Shown one piece after another: positions 1 to 9,714 of a DNA stretch of 64,000 nt. The notes under the pieces were generated by a model. It searched no databases. It saw only the letters and a list, made by a program, of their open reading frames with translations, and was not told the DNA's origin. The stretch's first letter is position 1. The number at the start of each line of letters is the position of its first letter. Made by a program: the position numbers and the translations under genes. Source of the DNA: Paramuribaculum sp. (GTDB lineage Bacteria > Bacteroidota > Bacteroidia > Bacteroidales > Muribaculaceae); the NCBI GenBank assembly GCA_022511125.1, contig JAFLSD010000002.1, positions 219,749-283,748 of the forward strand, written 5' to 3'.

Positions 1-2711
1 GCGATATCGCCCGGATTGTCGGCATCCGTGATGTTTTTTTCAGGGATGTAGATAATGTAGTGCCAGTATTCCGGATCGTCTACTTCAGCAAAATGCGAAT
101 AGTCGGAACGGGAAATGCGCGTGTGCAGTATGCGAGGATATTCCGGCACTTGCTGGCCAGTATGAGCTCTGATATCGCCAACTTTATAAGTCTCGAAGTC
201 ATCCACTATACCATTACCGCGGTTCCAGTTCCAGTCCCACTGATGTTCCCAGATGCCGAAAGGCCATGCCGTAGTCTTGCGGTACTCGTCGAGCTTCTGT
301 TTCGAGCTCTGGCCTGAGTTTGCGTTCGAACCGATATAGATCGGCCCATACTGCATTATGTTCTTTTCCTCCTGAACTACACCCGGAGTAGTCTGGATGA
401 TGCGCTGTTCGTTGAGGTTGCCTACGTCGATATAGTTCTGCAGACGTTTCACGTCGTTGGCGCTCGAAGAGTTGAAGCCGTTCCAGATTATGTCGGTCGG
501 TGTGAATAAATCAACCGGCGTGTTTCGTCCCGAGCGGTTCATCGAACGCAGATAAACGTGAGTCGGTTTTTGCGGAAATTCCGATTTTTTCAGCTTCACT
601 TCCACGCGTGCCACCGAACGCAGCAACGAAATGTGGCGGTAGTTGTAACCCTGCTTCGTTGCATTATTGAATTGCGATAGGTTGAACAGCAATCCCGGCT
701 GCCAATATTCGCCGATCGGGTCGAAGTCTTGTACGCCGTACATCGGTATAGCATAATCCTTCGACGGAAGCACGGCTCGTCGGTCTACATCATACAGATG
801 GCGCGACTCTATGTATTCGATGCCGAAAATTTCAATCATCGGTCTTTCAGGAATCGGAATTTTTGTTGAAGGAACAGACCCGTCCTCGCCCGGTTCGATA
901 GTACCGTAGTCCGGGTTTTCTATCTTATAGTTTGGATCGACAACCATATAGAGATAAACGTTCTTGGGATCGAACGGAATGTCGCATATTTCCTTCTCGC
1001 CGTTTTCCGTCTTAACGAAATAGCCGTCTTCGTTCACCCAATAACGGTTGTTGCGGTTGTCGCGCTGGTAGTTGGTGGCGTTGTTTTCAGGGGTGTTGTT
1101 CGTGCCTACATGAGCGTAGAGCTTTGCTCCACCGTATGCCTTGTAGTTGACACGCACATAACCATCAGCATGAGCCGGGAAGCGGATATAAGTGGGAGAT
1201 GTAACAGGATACATCCCACTTCTTTCATCGTTCTTATCGACATATACATATTCGCCTACACTACCGTTCAAATTGAGCGGATTGCCGGCATTATGGTCAC
1301 TCATGGTTATGTTTGGCATAGTGAGTACCATGCCGTTGAAATTCTTGCTGTTTTGATACATCAGCTGTAAGAAAGTCCTTTCTATCTGACTCAACTCTTC
1401 GCCATGCTCTCTATAAAAATCATCGTCATCATAGAACTCACCGCTGAAAAGTTTATCCCAAGGGAAGCTAGGGAATTTGGAAACGAGTTCGTCCAAAATA
1501 GCAGTCATATCCATATGAAGGACATAGTTCGACATGATGGCTTCGCTATATCCATAAGGGATCACGAAATCTAAACTGGAATATTTATCCATTTTCCACT
1601 TCAATGGAAAGATATTTCCCCATTCATTTTCAGCCGGTGGCCTCGGAACTACAACAGGAGGCGGTAATACAGATGCGAAGGTGGTGTAAAAGCCTGAAAC
1701 GAAGTCTCCATAGTTGTCTATGAACTGATCTTTCGCTTTCGCATTCAATTCCAGCCAATCGCCCTTGATGGCGCTATTCGGCATATCGAAAATGAAATTT
1801 GAAGCATCGTTTCCGCCTAAATTCCATACGTGCCAGATATTGTTGTACTTCGTATCGAAATGGTCTAAAGCGGTCGGAATGCCGTTATCGTCGTAGAAGA
1901 AACCGTCGGGGTTCTGGTAGATATTGTTCTTCACGTCGAAATAAGCGCGGATATGGGCGTCGGCCTCATTGATGTTTTTATGATAGTTGGCAACCCATTC
2001 GGTGTACGGACCCATGTGAGGACCTGTCTCTGTCCTATATACCAAGTGATCGTAACCGCCCTTCAGCGTCGTCGATTCATAAACGTTGTCACGCTGGGCG
2101 TGCGCAAGCAGCGATATGTGGTCGCCCTTGAGCTTGCCGAACTCATCATAAACGAGGTTGCCTTCTTGGTCGAGAGGTTCGTTGAAACGGAATTCTTCCC
2201 AACCGCTCAGGTTACCGCCTAAGTTCAGATCGGAGTCGAAAGTCCAGTTAGCCAAAACGGCGATTTTAAACGGATTTTCTTCGATATATTTAATCAGGTT
2301 ATTGTTTATCTGCTTTACGGGAATGCGGATAAACCACTGGTTGTCGTTGCCGTATGCACTTTGGCCGATAGGCACAGCCGTAGGCTTGTCGATCTGGAAG
2401 AGGAACGTTCCGTCGAGGTTGAAGAAGAGGATATAGAGGTTTTCCGTGTTAACGTATTCCTCGATGTCCTTCAGTCCCTGGCCGCTACCTCCGGCAAGGT
2501 TGCCGAGCGGGCCGCCGATCTGACTGCGGCTGCCGACGCTCGTAAGCTGATCAAGCGACAGAACCACTCCCAGACCGTATTCGTCCTCGGCCACTTCGTA
2601 GATGCTCTGGTCGATTCCCGGGGTCAAGATCTCGTCGGTACATCCGGCGAACATCGAACCCAGCAGGAGACCTCCGGCAAGCATCGATATATATTTGTTA
2701 GTTTTTTTCAT
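1..2711 (-). CDS. Large fimbrial (Mfa-like) subunit lipoprotein, partial
   Basis: Exported fimbrial subunit, last visible gene of operon A. The reading frame is open from the ATG at 2711 to the left edge (903 full codons), so the C-terminus lies outside the window. A basic start and hydrophobic core end in a lipobox (FAGC, Cys24). S-R-S at residues 61-63 fits the Arg maturation site of type V pilins. Segments such as FKIAVLANW (about 148-156), IPMYGVQDF and SLLRSVARVEVKL recur in the shorter proteins at 21055-22989 and 30898-32604, so these three form one subfamily. It starts 26 nt after the stop of the Mfa2-type gene. By position and size it is probably a tip or accessory subunit; that role is inferred. 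Confidence 0.85.
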   Translation of the reverse strand, partial: MKKTNKYISMLAGGLLLGSMFAGCTDEILTPGIDQSIYEVAEDEYGLGVVLSLDQLTSVGSRSQIGGPLGNLAGGSGQGLKDIEEYVNTENLYILFFNLDGTFLFQIDKPTAVPIGQSAYGNDNQWFIRIPVKQINNNLIKYIEENPFKIAVLANWTFDSDLNLGGNLSGWEEFRFNEPLDQEGNLVYDEFGKLKGDHISLLAHAQRDNVYESTTLKGGYDHLVYRTETGPHMGPYTEWVANYHKNINEADAHIRAYFDVKNNIYQNPDGFFYDDNGIPTALDHFDTKYNNIWHVWNLGGNDASNFIFDMPNSAIKGDWLELNAKAKDQFIDNYGDFVSGFYTTFASVLPPPVVVPRPPAENEWGNIFPLKWKMDKYSSLDFVIPYGYSEAIMSNYVLHMDMTAILDELVSKFPSFPWDKLFSGEFYDDDDFYREHGEELSQIERTFLQLMYQNSKNFNGMVLTMPNITMSDHNAGNPLNLNGSVGEYVYVDKNDERSGMYPVTSPTYIRFPAHADGYVRVNYKAYGGAKLYAHVGTNNTPENNATNYQRDNRNNRYWVNEDGYFVKTENGEKEICDIPFDPKNVYLYMVVDPNYKIENPDYGTIEPGEDGSVPSTKIPIPERPMIEIFGIEYIESRHLYDVDRRAVLPSKDYAIPMYGVQDFDPIGEYWQPGLLFNLSQFNNATKQGYNYRHISLLRSVARVEVKLKKSEFPQKPTHVYLRSMNRSGRNTPVDLFTPTDIIWNGFNSSSANDVKRLQNYIDVGNLNEQRIIQTTPGVVQEEKNIMQYGPIYIGSNANSGQSSKQKLDEYRKTTAWPFGIWEHQWDWNWNRGNGIVDDFETYKVGDIRAHTGQQVPEYPRILHTRISRSDYSHFAEVDDPEYWHYIIYIPEKNITDADNPGDI

Positions 2712-2737
2712 CGTCTTTTTCCTTTCAGATTAAGATT

Positions 2738-4189
2738 TTATTTGATGCTCATGCTGTCGTCGACAACGTGCCAGTCGTTGATGTTGATCTGTGCGCCGAA
2801 CCAGCCGTCCTCGTTGGTGTCCATCCAGAGCATGAGGTTGTAGTTGTCCTCGCGGTCGAGATATTCCTGATCGTCGGGCACCTGAGTCTTCGTGTTGGCG
2901 CTGCGGAGCTGTGTGGCCCACTTAACCAACGGAATCGAGAAGATGGTCTTGCCGGTTTCGTTGTCTACAACGGTGATCACCGGATTGTTAGATGTCAGCA
3001 GACGCGCTGTGGCGATTTCGACCTGGAGGAAGTTACCGGTGGTCGAAGATCCGTCGGCGCGCGAACGGCTCGTGGCTTTCGAGGTGGTGGTACCGATAGC
3101 CGTGCGATACGGACGGTACTGCACGGTCTGTGAAGTGCTCGTGCGTACGGCGTTGTCGTGGTGCATCACGTCGTTCTGGTCGTGCATCGTCACGGTGAAG
3201 CGGCTCTTGTCGAATTCGAGACCGTCTCTGTGCTGAAGGGTGATGTTGACGTTGTTGGTATTCTTTGTCAGATATACTGTCTGAATCTGTTTTTCAGTAG
3301 TTTTGGCAACATACTTGGCGTCAGTCTTGCGGCCGTGGAACAGAGGCGACAGGTTGGCGTTCTGATAAGCGCTGTGAACGGCGTCGCTCTTGGTGTCCAT
3401 TGTGCAGACAACGTGAGTGTTACGGCTGATCTGAGCGTCGGCCGGAACGGTGAAATGACCGGCATTGTTGGTCAGGCCGCACCATGCTATGAATTCATAA
3501 TCGCCGGCGGGAAGATCCTTCAGCTCCATGAGGTAATCGGGATCGGTCAGCGGAAGTCCGTCTTCGTGATACTTGGTAACGAAGTTTCCGTTGTTGAACA
3601 CGTAAAGGTCAACGGATTTCACACGCTGGCTGAAACCGTCGGTGAACTGCATATTCATGTCGAATACGAACTTGACGTAATATTGTCCGAGTTCGGGATC
3701 AGGTTCGGGTTCGTCAGGTTTAGCGAAAATAGCGGTATATTTAACCGATTCAACGGCTACGAGTCCCGAAACAACCATCTGACCTTCGGTGAGGTCGCCG
3801 TCGTTGGTGTCGTCGTGCCATTTCACGAATTTGTATTCAGGATTGGTTTCGGTAGCTGTCAGAGTGTAGGTGCCGTTCTCTTCCATGATGACGCTCACAT
3901 AAGCGCCTTCGGTTGTCGACACGCTGTTGGCTGCATCGGCATCGTCGGCCACGGCGCTCGTACCGCCGCTACCGGGATTGACCCTTACAGATATTCTAAT
4001 TACGTCCTCATCCGGAGTCACGATAACCGTTCCGCCCGGACCCGGTGCGGGTTCTTCTTCTTCAGGAGGACATTCCTCGTCGTAATCGTAAATGGCGTTG
4101 TCACACGCGCTCATGCCCGCAATGAGGGTCAGACCCATCAGCAGGTGGCCCATCGGGCTGAATATTTTGCTTAAATTATGTTTTTTCAT
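2738..4189 (-). CDS. FimB/Mfa2-family fimbrial anchor lipoprotein with inserted repeat domain
   Basis: Likely the membrane-anchored base subunit that fixes the fimbria to the outer membrane and limits its length, as Mfa2/FimB do in Porphyromonas (known family role). 483 aa with a lipobox (MSAC, Cys29) and an acidic Pro/Glu-rich linker. The Mfa2 domain runs from about residue 165 to the end and ends in a W-rich strand (NDWHVVD). Between linker and Mfa2 domain is an extra segment of about 110 residues. Its end (FVKWHDDTN ... YTAIFAKP) looks like an InlB B-repeat/Listeria-Bacteroides repeat. The operon B homologue (387 aa) lacks it. No S-R-(A/S) site is present near residue 60, as expected for an uncleaved anchor. 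It starts 18 nt after the Mfa1-type gene. Confidence 0.85.
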   Translation of the reverse strand: MKKHNLSKIFSPMGHLLMGLTLIAGMSACDNAIYDYDEECPPEEEEPAPGPGGTVIVTPDEDVIRISVRVNPGSGGTSAVADDADAANSVSTTEGAYVSVIMEENGTYTLTATETNPEYKFVKWHDDTNDGDLTEGQMVVSGLVAVESVKYTAIFAKPDEPEPDPELGQYYVKFVFDMNMQFTDGFSQRVKSVDLYVFNNGNFVTKYHEDGLPLTDPDYLMELKDLPAGDYEFIAWCGLTNNAGHFTVPADAQISRNTHVVCTMDTKSDAVHSAYQNANLSPLFHGRKTDAKYVAKTTEKQIQTVYLTKNTNNVNITLQHRDGLEFDKSRFTVTMHDQNDVMHHDNAVRTSTSQTVQYRPYRTAIGTTTSKATSRSRADGSSTTGNFLQVEIATARLLTSNNPVITVVDNETGKTIFSIPLVKWATQLRSANTKTQVPDDQEYLDREDNYNLMLWMDTNEDGWFGAQININDWHVVDDSMSIK

Positions 4190-4207
4190 CGTTAGGTTCC
4201 TATATCG

Positions 4208-6319
4208 TTAATGTAATTGATCTACTGTTATATCTACCGTGCGCCACGGGATGATTTCCACTTCCACACCCAAAGATTTGTCGTCGGGTTCGGGATTGGG
4301 GATAATCGGCTGGTCGGGATCATCGACCGGCGTACCCGGACGGAGGATTTCGGTTATAGTCATGCGGTACCAGGTGTTACGCACTACGCCGTAATCACCC
4401 GTCGAAACTGCCTTTACCGGATTCTGAAGGAAGTTGCGGCTGTCAAGATTGTGCCTGATAGGTATCGCATAGTACATGCGGCCTTCCTTGTAGTGCTTAG
4501 CAAGGTTTGTGAAACGGTAGATGTAGGAAACCAACTGGGCTTCTGTGATTTCTTTAGGTTCGAAACCTTCGATGTAGTTGGCTTTCAGTTTGTATCCGTC
4601 TTTGAGCTTGAGGGTCACCCAGCCATCACCGCCTTTGATGAATGCCGGTGCGAATTCGAAGTATTTCTCGGCGTTAACCGCGAGATCCTCATGTTTCAGA
4701 GGCACATCCACGCCATTGTCGACAACGAGTACGGGAATGTTGGTGTTCAGAGGCATGGTATCCTGATTGATATAGTCGACATATCCGCCGTTGAGCACGT
4801 CGGGAATTTTGTATGTGTTGCCTCCCAGAACATCTTTCTTGTTATAGTAGATATTTGTGAGCAAGGTGGCTACAGCCTGTTGTTTCAGAGCTGTTTCACT
4901 CCAATACATACCGTTGGAGAAATATTTGTCAGCAACACCTTGGATGAAGCCGTTTTCGTCGACAACGGGACGTCCAAGGTCGATGCCTGTGTCGATCTCG
5001 TCGATCAGCAGCTGGGCTGTGAGAATGATGTGCGTTCCGCAACGTAGCCAGGGCTGAGTGTTGATATCCTGGTTGGCCAATACATCGGTATTGAAAGTGT
5101 TTTCCAATGAGTATTTATTGGCCGTTCTGTCAGTGAAAGCACTGTAAGGTTTGTAGATCAACGTGTAGTCGTCCTTCGTCAGACCTTCTGCAGGATCGTA
5201 GTCGGCCGAATAGATGGTGTTGGTCGTAGCGGCATTCACGAACTGCTCGTCGAGCGCCTGACGGTACTGGTCGGGATAAATACCTGTGTTGTAATTCTCG
5301 TCCAGTCCCCAATAGGAACGGAAAAGCATAGGAGAATTCCAGCTCGAATAGAAATTATCTTCCGGTCCCCACGGGAAAGCCGTAGGATTCTGAGCCAACG
5401 TCTTCACAAGGAAAGTATTCTTCTCCAGACCGTTCATGCCCCAGTTCACTAAGTTTATCTTCCAGTGAGCGGGATATTCGTCCTTATTCTGGCCATCTTC
5501 GGGAGCGTAGTTTACTCTCACTTTGATGACATTCGGACCATCGAGAATTATAGGACGTGGATTGTCAAACGTCAAATCTCTTTCATCGCCCTGAATCAGA
5601 AGAGTGAACTTCGCCAAAAGACGCTCTACGTAGAACGTTGTCAGATGTTCGGGCATTATGGCCTCTTCTATCGTTTCGTAGAAAACCGAATCGGTGGGCA
5701 GCGGAGTGAGAACCGAGATCGTATCGGCTTCCACGCCCTGATAGGCTGTCGACGACATAGTGAAATAACCTTCTGACATGGCGAGCGATTCGGGATTGTC
5801 TGTGTCGACCTCGTTGAGATAGTTAAGCACTGTCCTCACGGCGTCGGTTCCTGCAGCTGCCAGCTCGGTGTCGAGATTGTCGAGCCTCGTAGCGTCGCTG
5901 TTGAGCACAACGAGAGCGTAAGCCGGCATGCCTTCGACGTTCTCGGGCTTGCGGGCCACGTAAACGTTGTCGGACGTAGCTGTGGAAACGTTTGGTTTCT
6001 GAAGCTTGCCGCTGCCGAAGAAAGAATAGTCGGAATTAAAGAACAACACGCGGTTGCTCTCAGGATTATCGATGATCGCGCGCTCCTCCTTGGTCCCCTT
6101 GTTGAACCACTCGAAACGCTCGTAGCTGTCATCGTATTCCTTATGGGTGGAACGGCTCGACGCTTCCGTGTCTTTCAACTGGAAGCCGAGGTAGGCCGTC
6201 GCGTCCGAAATACTTGGGTCGGGGTTTGTCGGCTCGTTGGGACCGAAAGTTTCTTCCGAACAACTCCACAGTCCTAACGAGGCCGCCGCTAATAGCGAAA
6301 CCCATAAATTGTGTTTCAT
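4208..6319 (-). CDS. Mfa1-family major fimbrial subunit lipoprotein
   Basis: Probable major pilin of operon A, 703 aa from the ATG at 6319; an in-frame TTG one codon upstream is less likely. The signal peptide ends in a lipobox (LWSC, Cys20). S-S-R-S puts the presumed maturation Arg at residue 56. The C-terminal region has the Mfa1-type arrangement: a Tyr/Arg-rich segment (YGVVRNTWYRMTI), a Pro/Asp linker (PGTPVDDPDQP), then a last strand with IPW. A central block (MNGLEKNTFLVK, FRSYWGLDENYN, YRQAL) is shared with the protein at 23016-25139, so those two are closer to each other than to the Mfa1 of operon B. It lies 39 nt after the DUF3868 gene. Major-subunit status is inferred from position and domain. 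Confidence 0.88.
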   Translation of the reverse strand: MKHNLWVSLLAAASLGLWSCSEETFGPNEPTNPDPSISDATAYLGFQLKDTEASSRSTHKEYDDSYERFEWFNKGTKEERAIIDNPESNRVLFFNSDYSFFGSGKLQKPNVSTATSDNVYVARKPENVEGMPAYALVVLNSDATRLDNLDTELAAAGTDAVRTVLNYLNEVDTDNPESLAMSEGYFTMSSTAYQGVEADTISVLTPLPTDSVFYETIEEAIMPEHLTTFYVERLLAKFTLLIQGDERDLTFDNPRPIILDGPNVIKVRVNYAPEDGQNKDEYPAHWKINLVNWGMNGLEKNTFLVKTLAQNPTAFPWGPEDNFYSSWNSPMLFRSYWGLDENYNTGIYPDQYRQALDEQFVNAATTNTIYSADYDPAEGLTKDDYTLIYKPYSAFTDRTANKYSLENTFNTDVLANQDINTQPWLRCGTHIILTAQLLIDEIDTGIDLGRPVVDENGFIQGVADKYFSNGMYWSETALKQQAVATLLTNIYYNKKDVLGGNTYKIPDVLNGGYVDYINQDTMPLNTNIPVLVVDNGVDVPLKHEDLAVNAEKYFEFAPAFIKGGDGWVTLKLKDGYKLKANYIEGFEPKEITEAQLVSYIYRFTNLAKHYKEGRMYYAIPIRHNLDSRNFLQNPVKAVSTGDYGVVRNTWYRMTITEILRPGTPVDDPDQPIIPNPEPDDKSLGVEVEIIPWRTVDITVDQLH

Positions 6320-6358
6320 CAATTTTTTTACCTCCTTTAAATTAGTGTGTATTTTTCG

Positions 6359-7819
6359 TTATTTTGAGTATTGCTTAGCCAGTTTAAGCTTCTCCAGTTC
6401 GCCGTTTGCCGACGCATGGCCCTTGGCTGCTGCCTGTTCCATGTACCAGATAGCCTTTGAATAATCTTTCTGCAGACCGGCCAGGACACCGCGAACATAG
6501 AGAGCGTCGGCGGTGTTGCTTGCGCGTGTCAGATAACGTTCGGCCTGATTGAGGTCGTCGCGCTGCATAGCTGCCGTGGCTGCGTTGAGGATAGCAACTT
6601 CGTCGGTCGGATACATCTTAACGGCTGTTTCCATCACTTCGTTGTATTCCGGAGTGCCGGGAACGAGGGTGCTTGCCAGCAGATACATTTCGTTAAGCGA
6701 CAGTTTCGACGGCTGCGTACGCATCACCTCGGCGATTTCTGCTATGTCGCTGAAGCCGCGGATAGTATATTCGATGCGATAGTCGGAATGACGAAGGCCG
6801 GGATAAACCGTCTCTAACAGGAATTTGTATTCCTGCGGATAATCCTTCTCGAGTTTTGCATTCTTCGGGTCGGGAGCGAGATAAGAGTCGATGATGGCGA
6901 GAATGCCCATCTTGCTCGGCATTGTCGAATTGACTACGTATTCGCGAAGGCCTTCCCAGTCCTCAGGTTCGTAAGAAGTCTGAATGAAACCGTAAGGGAA
7001 CATATAAAGCTGCTGAACGTAGTTTTTCAAAGCTTCCGTACGACCTTTTGCAAGGCGGATATTGTTGTCGTAAGGACCTTCAGGCGATGCGAAGCCCTTG
7101 ATCGACAGAGATTTCACTGTTATATCCTTATCATTGCGCACGGAGTCGATCGTTGCAATGATCTTAGCCAGCTCCGTAGAGTTGCGACGATAGTCGGGAT
7201 AGATTGTTGTCAGGTTGACAGGGAAGTCTACGTAAGCGCGACCGGCGAGTTCGCGGGTCTTCACTTCCTCGGCAACAGCTGCCTGGAAAATGAAATTCGG
7301 CTCGTAAATGACAACGCGGTAGTTCGCGAGGTCGATAGGACCGTATTCGGCCGGATCCTTACAGCCTGCGCAGCCATAGTCGGTGCGCTGTAGGATGAGC
7401 GTCGAACCGTTCATCCAGCTGTCATAATCCACTGTCTGAGAATAGTTGACCTTGCCCTGACGCTTGCTGGCGCGGATTGCTATTTCTTCCTCGCCCGTGA
7501 TTGGTCTCAGACCTGAGCGTTCAAACTGGTACCAACGGGTGCGGCCGTAAACGCCTACGCCCGGAAGACGCAATGTGTCTTCTCCGTTCACGATCATCGG
7601 AGTGAACACCGCTGCCTGGTTGGCTTTCACCTTTACGTTCGAAAGGTCGATCTCCATCTTCGCGGTCAACTCGTCGTAGTTGCGGACAAGCGAGCTCTTC
7701 TTGCAGGTCACTTCGACCGCCTCGCCGCGCTGCTTCAATTCCTGTGCGACTGCACCTTGGAGCGATACGCTCACCACGGCCGCCGCCAATATCATTCTGA
7801 AAATATTTTTGCTTTTCAT
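6359..7819 (-). CDS. DUF3868-domain protein with OmpA-like and TPR regions
   Basis: 486-aa secreted envelope protein, second gene of operon A. The signal peptide ends near VAQ (about residue 25). An N-terminal DUF3868 domain (to about residue 160) includes a DYGCAGC Cys pair. The middle has the OmpA-like signature FASPEGPYDNN ... LAKGRTEALKNY, which suggests peptidoglycan contact. The C-terminus has TPR/Sel1-like helices (LNAATAAMQRDDLNQAERYL, then ALYVRGVLAGLQKDYSKAI). A close homologue sits at the same place in operon B (36258-37727), with long near-identical stretches in the OmpA-like part. Such proteins regularly lie next to Mfa1/Mfa2 genes in Bacteroidales. A role in fimbrial assembly or anchoring in the envelope is inferred from context only. 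Confidence 0.85.
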   Translation of the reverse strand: MKSKNIFRMILAAAVVSVSLQGAVAQELKQRGEAVEVTCKKSSLVRNYDELTAKMEIDLSNVKVKANQAAVFTPMIVNGEDTLRLPGVGVYGRTRWYQFERSGLRPITGEEEIAIRASKRQGKVNYSQTVDYDSWMNGSTLILQRTDYGCAGCKDPAEYGPIDLANYRVVIYEPNFIFQAAVAEEVKTRELAGRAYVDFPVNLTTIYPDYRRNSTELAKIIATIDSVRNDKDITVKSLSIKGFASPEGPYDNNIRLAKGRTEALKNYVQQLYMFPYGFIQTSYEPEDWEGLREYVVNSTMPSKMGILAIIDSYLAPDPKNAKLEKDYPQEYKFLLETVYPGLRHSDYRIEYTIRGFSDIAEIAEVMRTQPSKLSLNEMYLLASTLVPGTPEYNEVMETAVKMYPTDEVAILNAATAAMQRDDLNQAERYLTRASNTADALYVRGVLAGLQKDYSKAIWYMEQAAAKGHASANGELEKLKLAKQYSK

Positions 7820-7833
7820 CTCCGAATTATCTT

Positions 7834-8421
7834 TTAGAATACATAAACTAAGTTAAGAGCCGCTTTTGTAGGACCGTAGTAAGTGTGCTTTTTGTCGGAA
7901 GCGACTTTGCTCGCACAATCCAGACAGTTATAAACGTCATACCATGTTTGAATAAAACCGATGCCTATTTCGGCCTCGAAGTTCCAGTGCTTGTTGAGAA
8001 TCCAGGTGTAACCGTAGGCTATACCTGCACCAACGCCCCATCCCTGGGCGCGGTAGTCTTTCAATGTCGAGAAGTGAGTCCCCAGAAAATCACTGGCATT
8101 TTTCCAATGTCCCCAGTTGAACTGGCCTCCGATTGCGTGAACACCCACGAAATGACCTGCGAATCGGTCGCAGAACCAGTAGCGTGCTTCGGGCTGAACA
8201 ATCCAGTGTTTCCACGTCTGTTTGTCGATTGTCCAACCGTTGAAATTACCCGATACGTCAAGCGACCATTTGGGTGCGAGGCCAAATTCAAGGCCTGCGT
8301 TAATCGTTGCTGTAACGTCATACAAGAGGTTGGTCTTCAATCCCACCCCTTGAGCCTGTGCGCTCATGCCGACAAGAGTTACCAGAACTGCTGCCAGCGT
8401 TAATCTGATTGATTTAATCAT
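7834..8421 (-). CDS. DUF3575-domain outer-membrane protein
   Basis: First gene of fimbrial operon A. From the ATG at 8421 the product is 195 aa with a signal peptide (MSAQAQ). Longer in-frame starts are rejected because this start has the proper signal peptide and leaves a 5' leader of about 140 nt from the promoter. DUF3575 proteins look like small beta-barrels: GLKTNLLYDVT, alternating aromatic strands (WKHWIVQPEARYWFCDRF), and a last strand ending in VYVF, typical for outer-membrane insertion. The operon B homologue (37738-38319) shares QPEARYWFC, GTHF/GTDF and the C-terminal GPTKAA-NLVYVF. Its stop is 14 nt before the DUF3868 gene. The exact role in fimbrial export is unknown. Confidence 0.85.
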   Translation of the reverse strand: MIKSIRLTLAAVLVTLVGMSAQAQGVGLKTNLLYDVTATINAGLEFGLAPKWSLDVSGNFNGWTIDKQTWKHWIVQPEARYWFCDRFAGHFVGVHAIGGQFNWGHWKNASDFLGTHFSTLKDYRAQGWGVGAGIAYGYTWILNKHWNFEAEIGIGFIQTWYDVYNCLDCASKVASDKKHTYYGPTKAALNLVYVF

Positions 8422-8568
8422 TGGTTTTATTTTAAATGTTTTTTCGTTTCGCTTCACAAAACAGGTTAATTTCAATAGGTTAGTCCTTTCAAAACGACTT
8501 TTCATACCGAGACGATTTTTGGGACTTCACACAAGGACATACTTCGCCCTTCATGTACAAATATCATG

Positions 8569-8634
8569 CAAAATTACAATTAAAAAACCTAAAAGGGAAA
8601 TGTTTACCCCCCCCCACAGTTAAATTAAGTTAAA
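8569..8634 (-). promoter_or_regulatory. Fimbrial operon A promoter with G9 tract
   Basis: Read on the minus strand: a -7 box TAATTTTG (8576-8569), a 20-nt spacer, a -33-like TTTC (8600-8597), the hexamer TAAACA, and an uninterrupted run of nine G (8615-8607). A 19-nt block lies just upstream (8616-8634); its plus-strand reading is ACAGTTAAATTAAGTTAAA, with two GTTAAA-type half-sites 10 nt apart. The block overlaps the stop of the neighbouring lipoprotein gene. Operon B has the same arrangement at 38472-38537. The -33 here is TTTC instead of the consensus TTTG found in operon B, so it may be the weaker promoter. Confidence 0.8.
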
Positions 8635-9559
8635 GCGTAATACTTTTTAAATCTGCGTCTTTCAAAATTACAGTTTTATCGGTATCCAGAACATAGATCG
8701 AAGGCAGAGCCGGCAACCAGTAGGCCTCGCGTTCCCTCAGGTCGTCGGTATTGAAGCCGTCAATCCAGTCTGCAGGTATATTCCCAGCGCTTTCATCCCA
8801 AAGTTTCCGATCGCCTGCAACGTCTATAGCCAGCACTGTCAGCATGCCGTCGGCAATTGCCTCTTTGAGGGCTGTGTCAGCGGACATTCCACCGATTATC
8901 TCCTTGCAGTGATCGCACTCGGGGTCGTAGAACACAACTATCAGTCCCTGCTCGCCGGGTTCGGTTCGCAAAAGCGTCTTATTCGTTCCGCTTCTGGTCA
9001 CATACTCAAAGTCTTCCGCCTCCATTCCCGGACGGTTTATCTCTCTCAACCCGAGCTCATAGCTCAGCCTCAGTTTTTCCGTATCGTCTGCCAATTTGTC
9101 ACTCGATATGAGGACTTCGAGAAAATCGATCCACACTTCCTCCGAACGCATCGGAGAATTGGGATCGGCAAGATAAAGCCTCGCCACATCCTTAGCTTTA
9201 GTAAGACTTCTTTTGTCAGCCGATGCCTTAGTAAGAAAAATCCCTGCTGCCTTACGGCGCGACTCAGGCTCGTCGAGTTCCGACAAAATCAGAGCAAAAT
9301 TAGCGAAATTCTGCTCCATAAAAGCATCGTCGAGACTCCTCAAAGTATCGCGAAAATCCATCAGATCCCAGAAATGATCTGCTGCATAACCGATCTTACC
9401 TTGCACGTTGTCAATCGAATCGGGAATTACAGGCAGAGGCAATTCGAACGGTATGGTGTCGGACGCCTTCCCTTCCGAGCCTTTTTCCTTGCCACCGCTG
9501 CAACACGTCAACAATAGCACAGACATCGTGCATATAAGCCATTTTTCAAAGCTTTTCAT
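8630..9559 (-). CDS. DUF5106/thioredoxin-like lipoprotein
   Basis: 309-aa lipoprotein: MKSFEKWLI start, hydrophobic core and lipobox ending at Cys19-Cys20. The N-terminal helical part (about 30-185) fits DUF5106. The C-terminal part (about 190-305) is thioredoxin-like: VVFYDPECDHC gives a C-x-x-C pair, and ALPSIYVLD carries the Pro expected before the central strand. It probably acts as a thiol-disulfide reductase or sensor in the periplasm; the substrate is unknown. It is transcribed alone and divergently from the carrier at 9757. Its stop codon lies inside the conserved upstream block of fimbrial promoter A. Confidence 0.8.
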   Translation of the reverse strand: MKSFEKWLICTMSVLLLTCCSGGKEKGSEGKASDTIPFELPLPVIPDSIDNVQGKIGYAADHFWDLMDFRDTLRSLDDAFMEQNFANFALILSELDEPESRRKAAGIFLTKASADKRSLTKAKDVARLYLADPNSPMRSEEVWIDFLEVLISSDKLADDTEKLRLSYELGLREINRPGMEAEDFEYVTRSGTNKTLLRTEPGEQGLIVVFYDPECDHCKEIIGGMSADTALKEAIADGMLTVLAIDVAGDRKLWDESAGNIPADWIDGFNTDDLREREAYWLPALPSIYVLDTDKTVILKDADLKSITL

Positions 9560-9581
9560 CTCTTAATCTTCTCTGTCACCG

Positions 9582-9589
9582 CAAAATTA
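9582..9589 (-). promoter_or_regulatory. -7 box for the thioredoxin-like lipoprotein gene
   Basis: TAATTTTG on the minus strand, 23 nt upstream of the ATG at 9559. No convincing -33 TTTG at 19-21 nt was found. Confidence 0.55.
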
Positions 9590-9714
9590 CGATTTTTATC
9601 TAAAATAGGTTGCGAAAATTGACAAATTCCTACCCCGGTTATTTTAAAAAAGAAATAGCATTCCTTTGAATTGTTGCATAAAAGTAATAATTTTGTCACA
9701 CTTTTGTTATATCT

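Noticed and set aside
3158-4174. Long plus-strand reading frame (338 codons)
   Set aside because: Antisense to the Mfa2-type gene, which has a lipobox and family motifs. The frame has no recognisable domain and no promoter.
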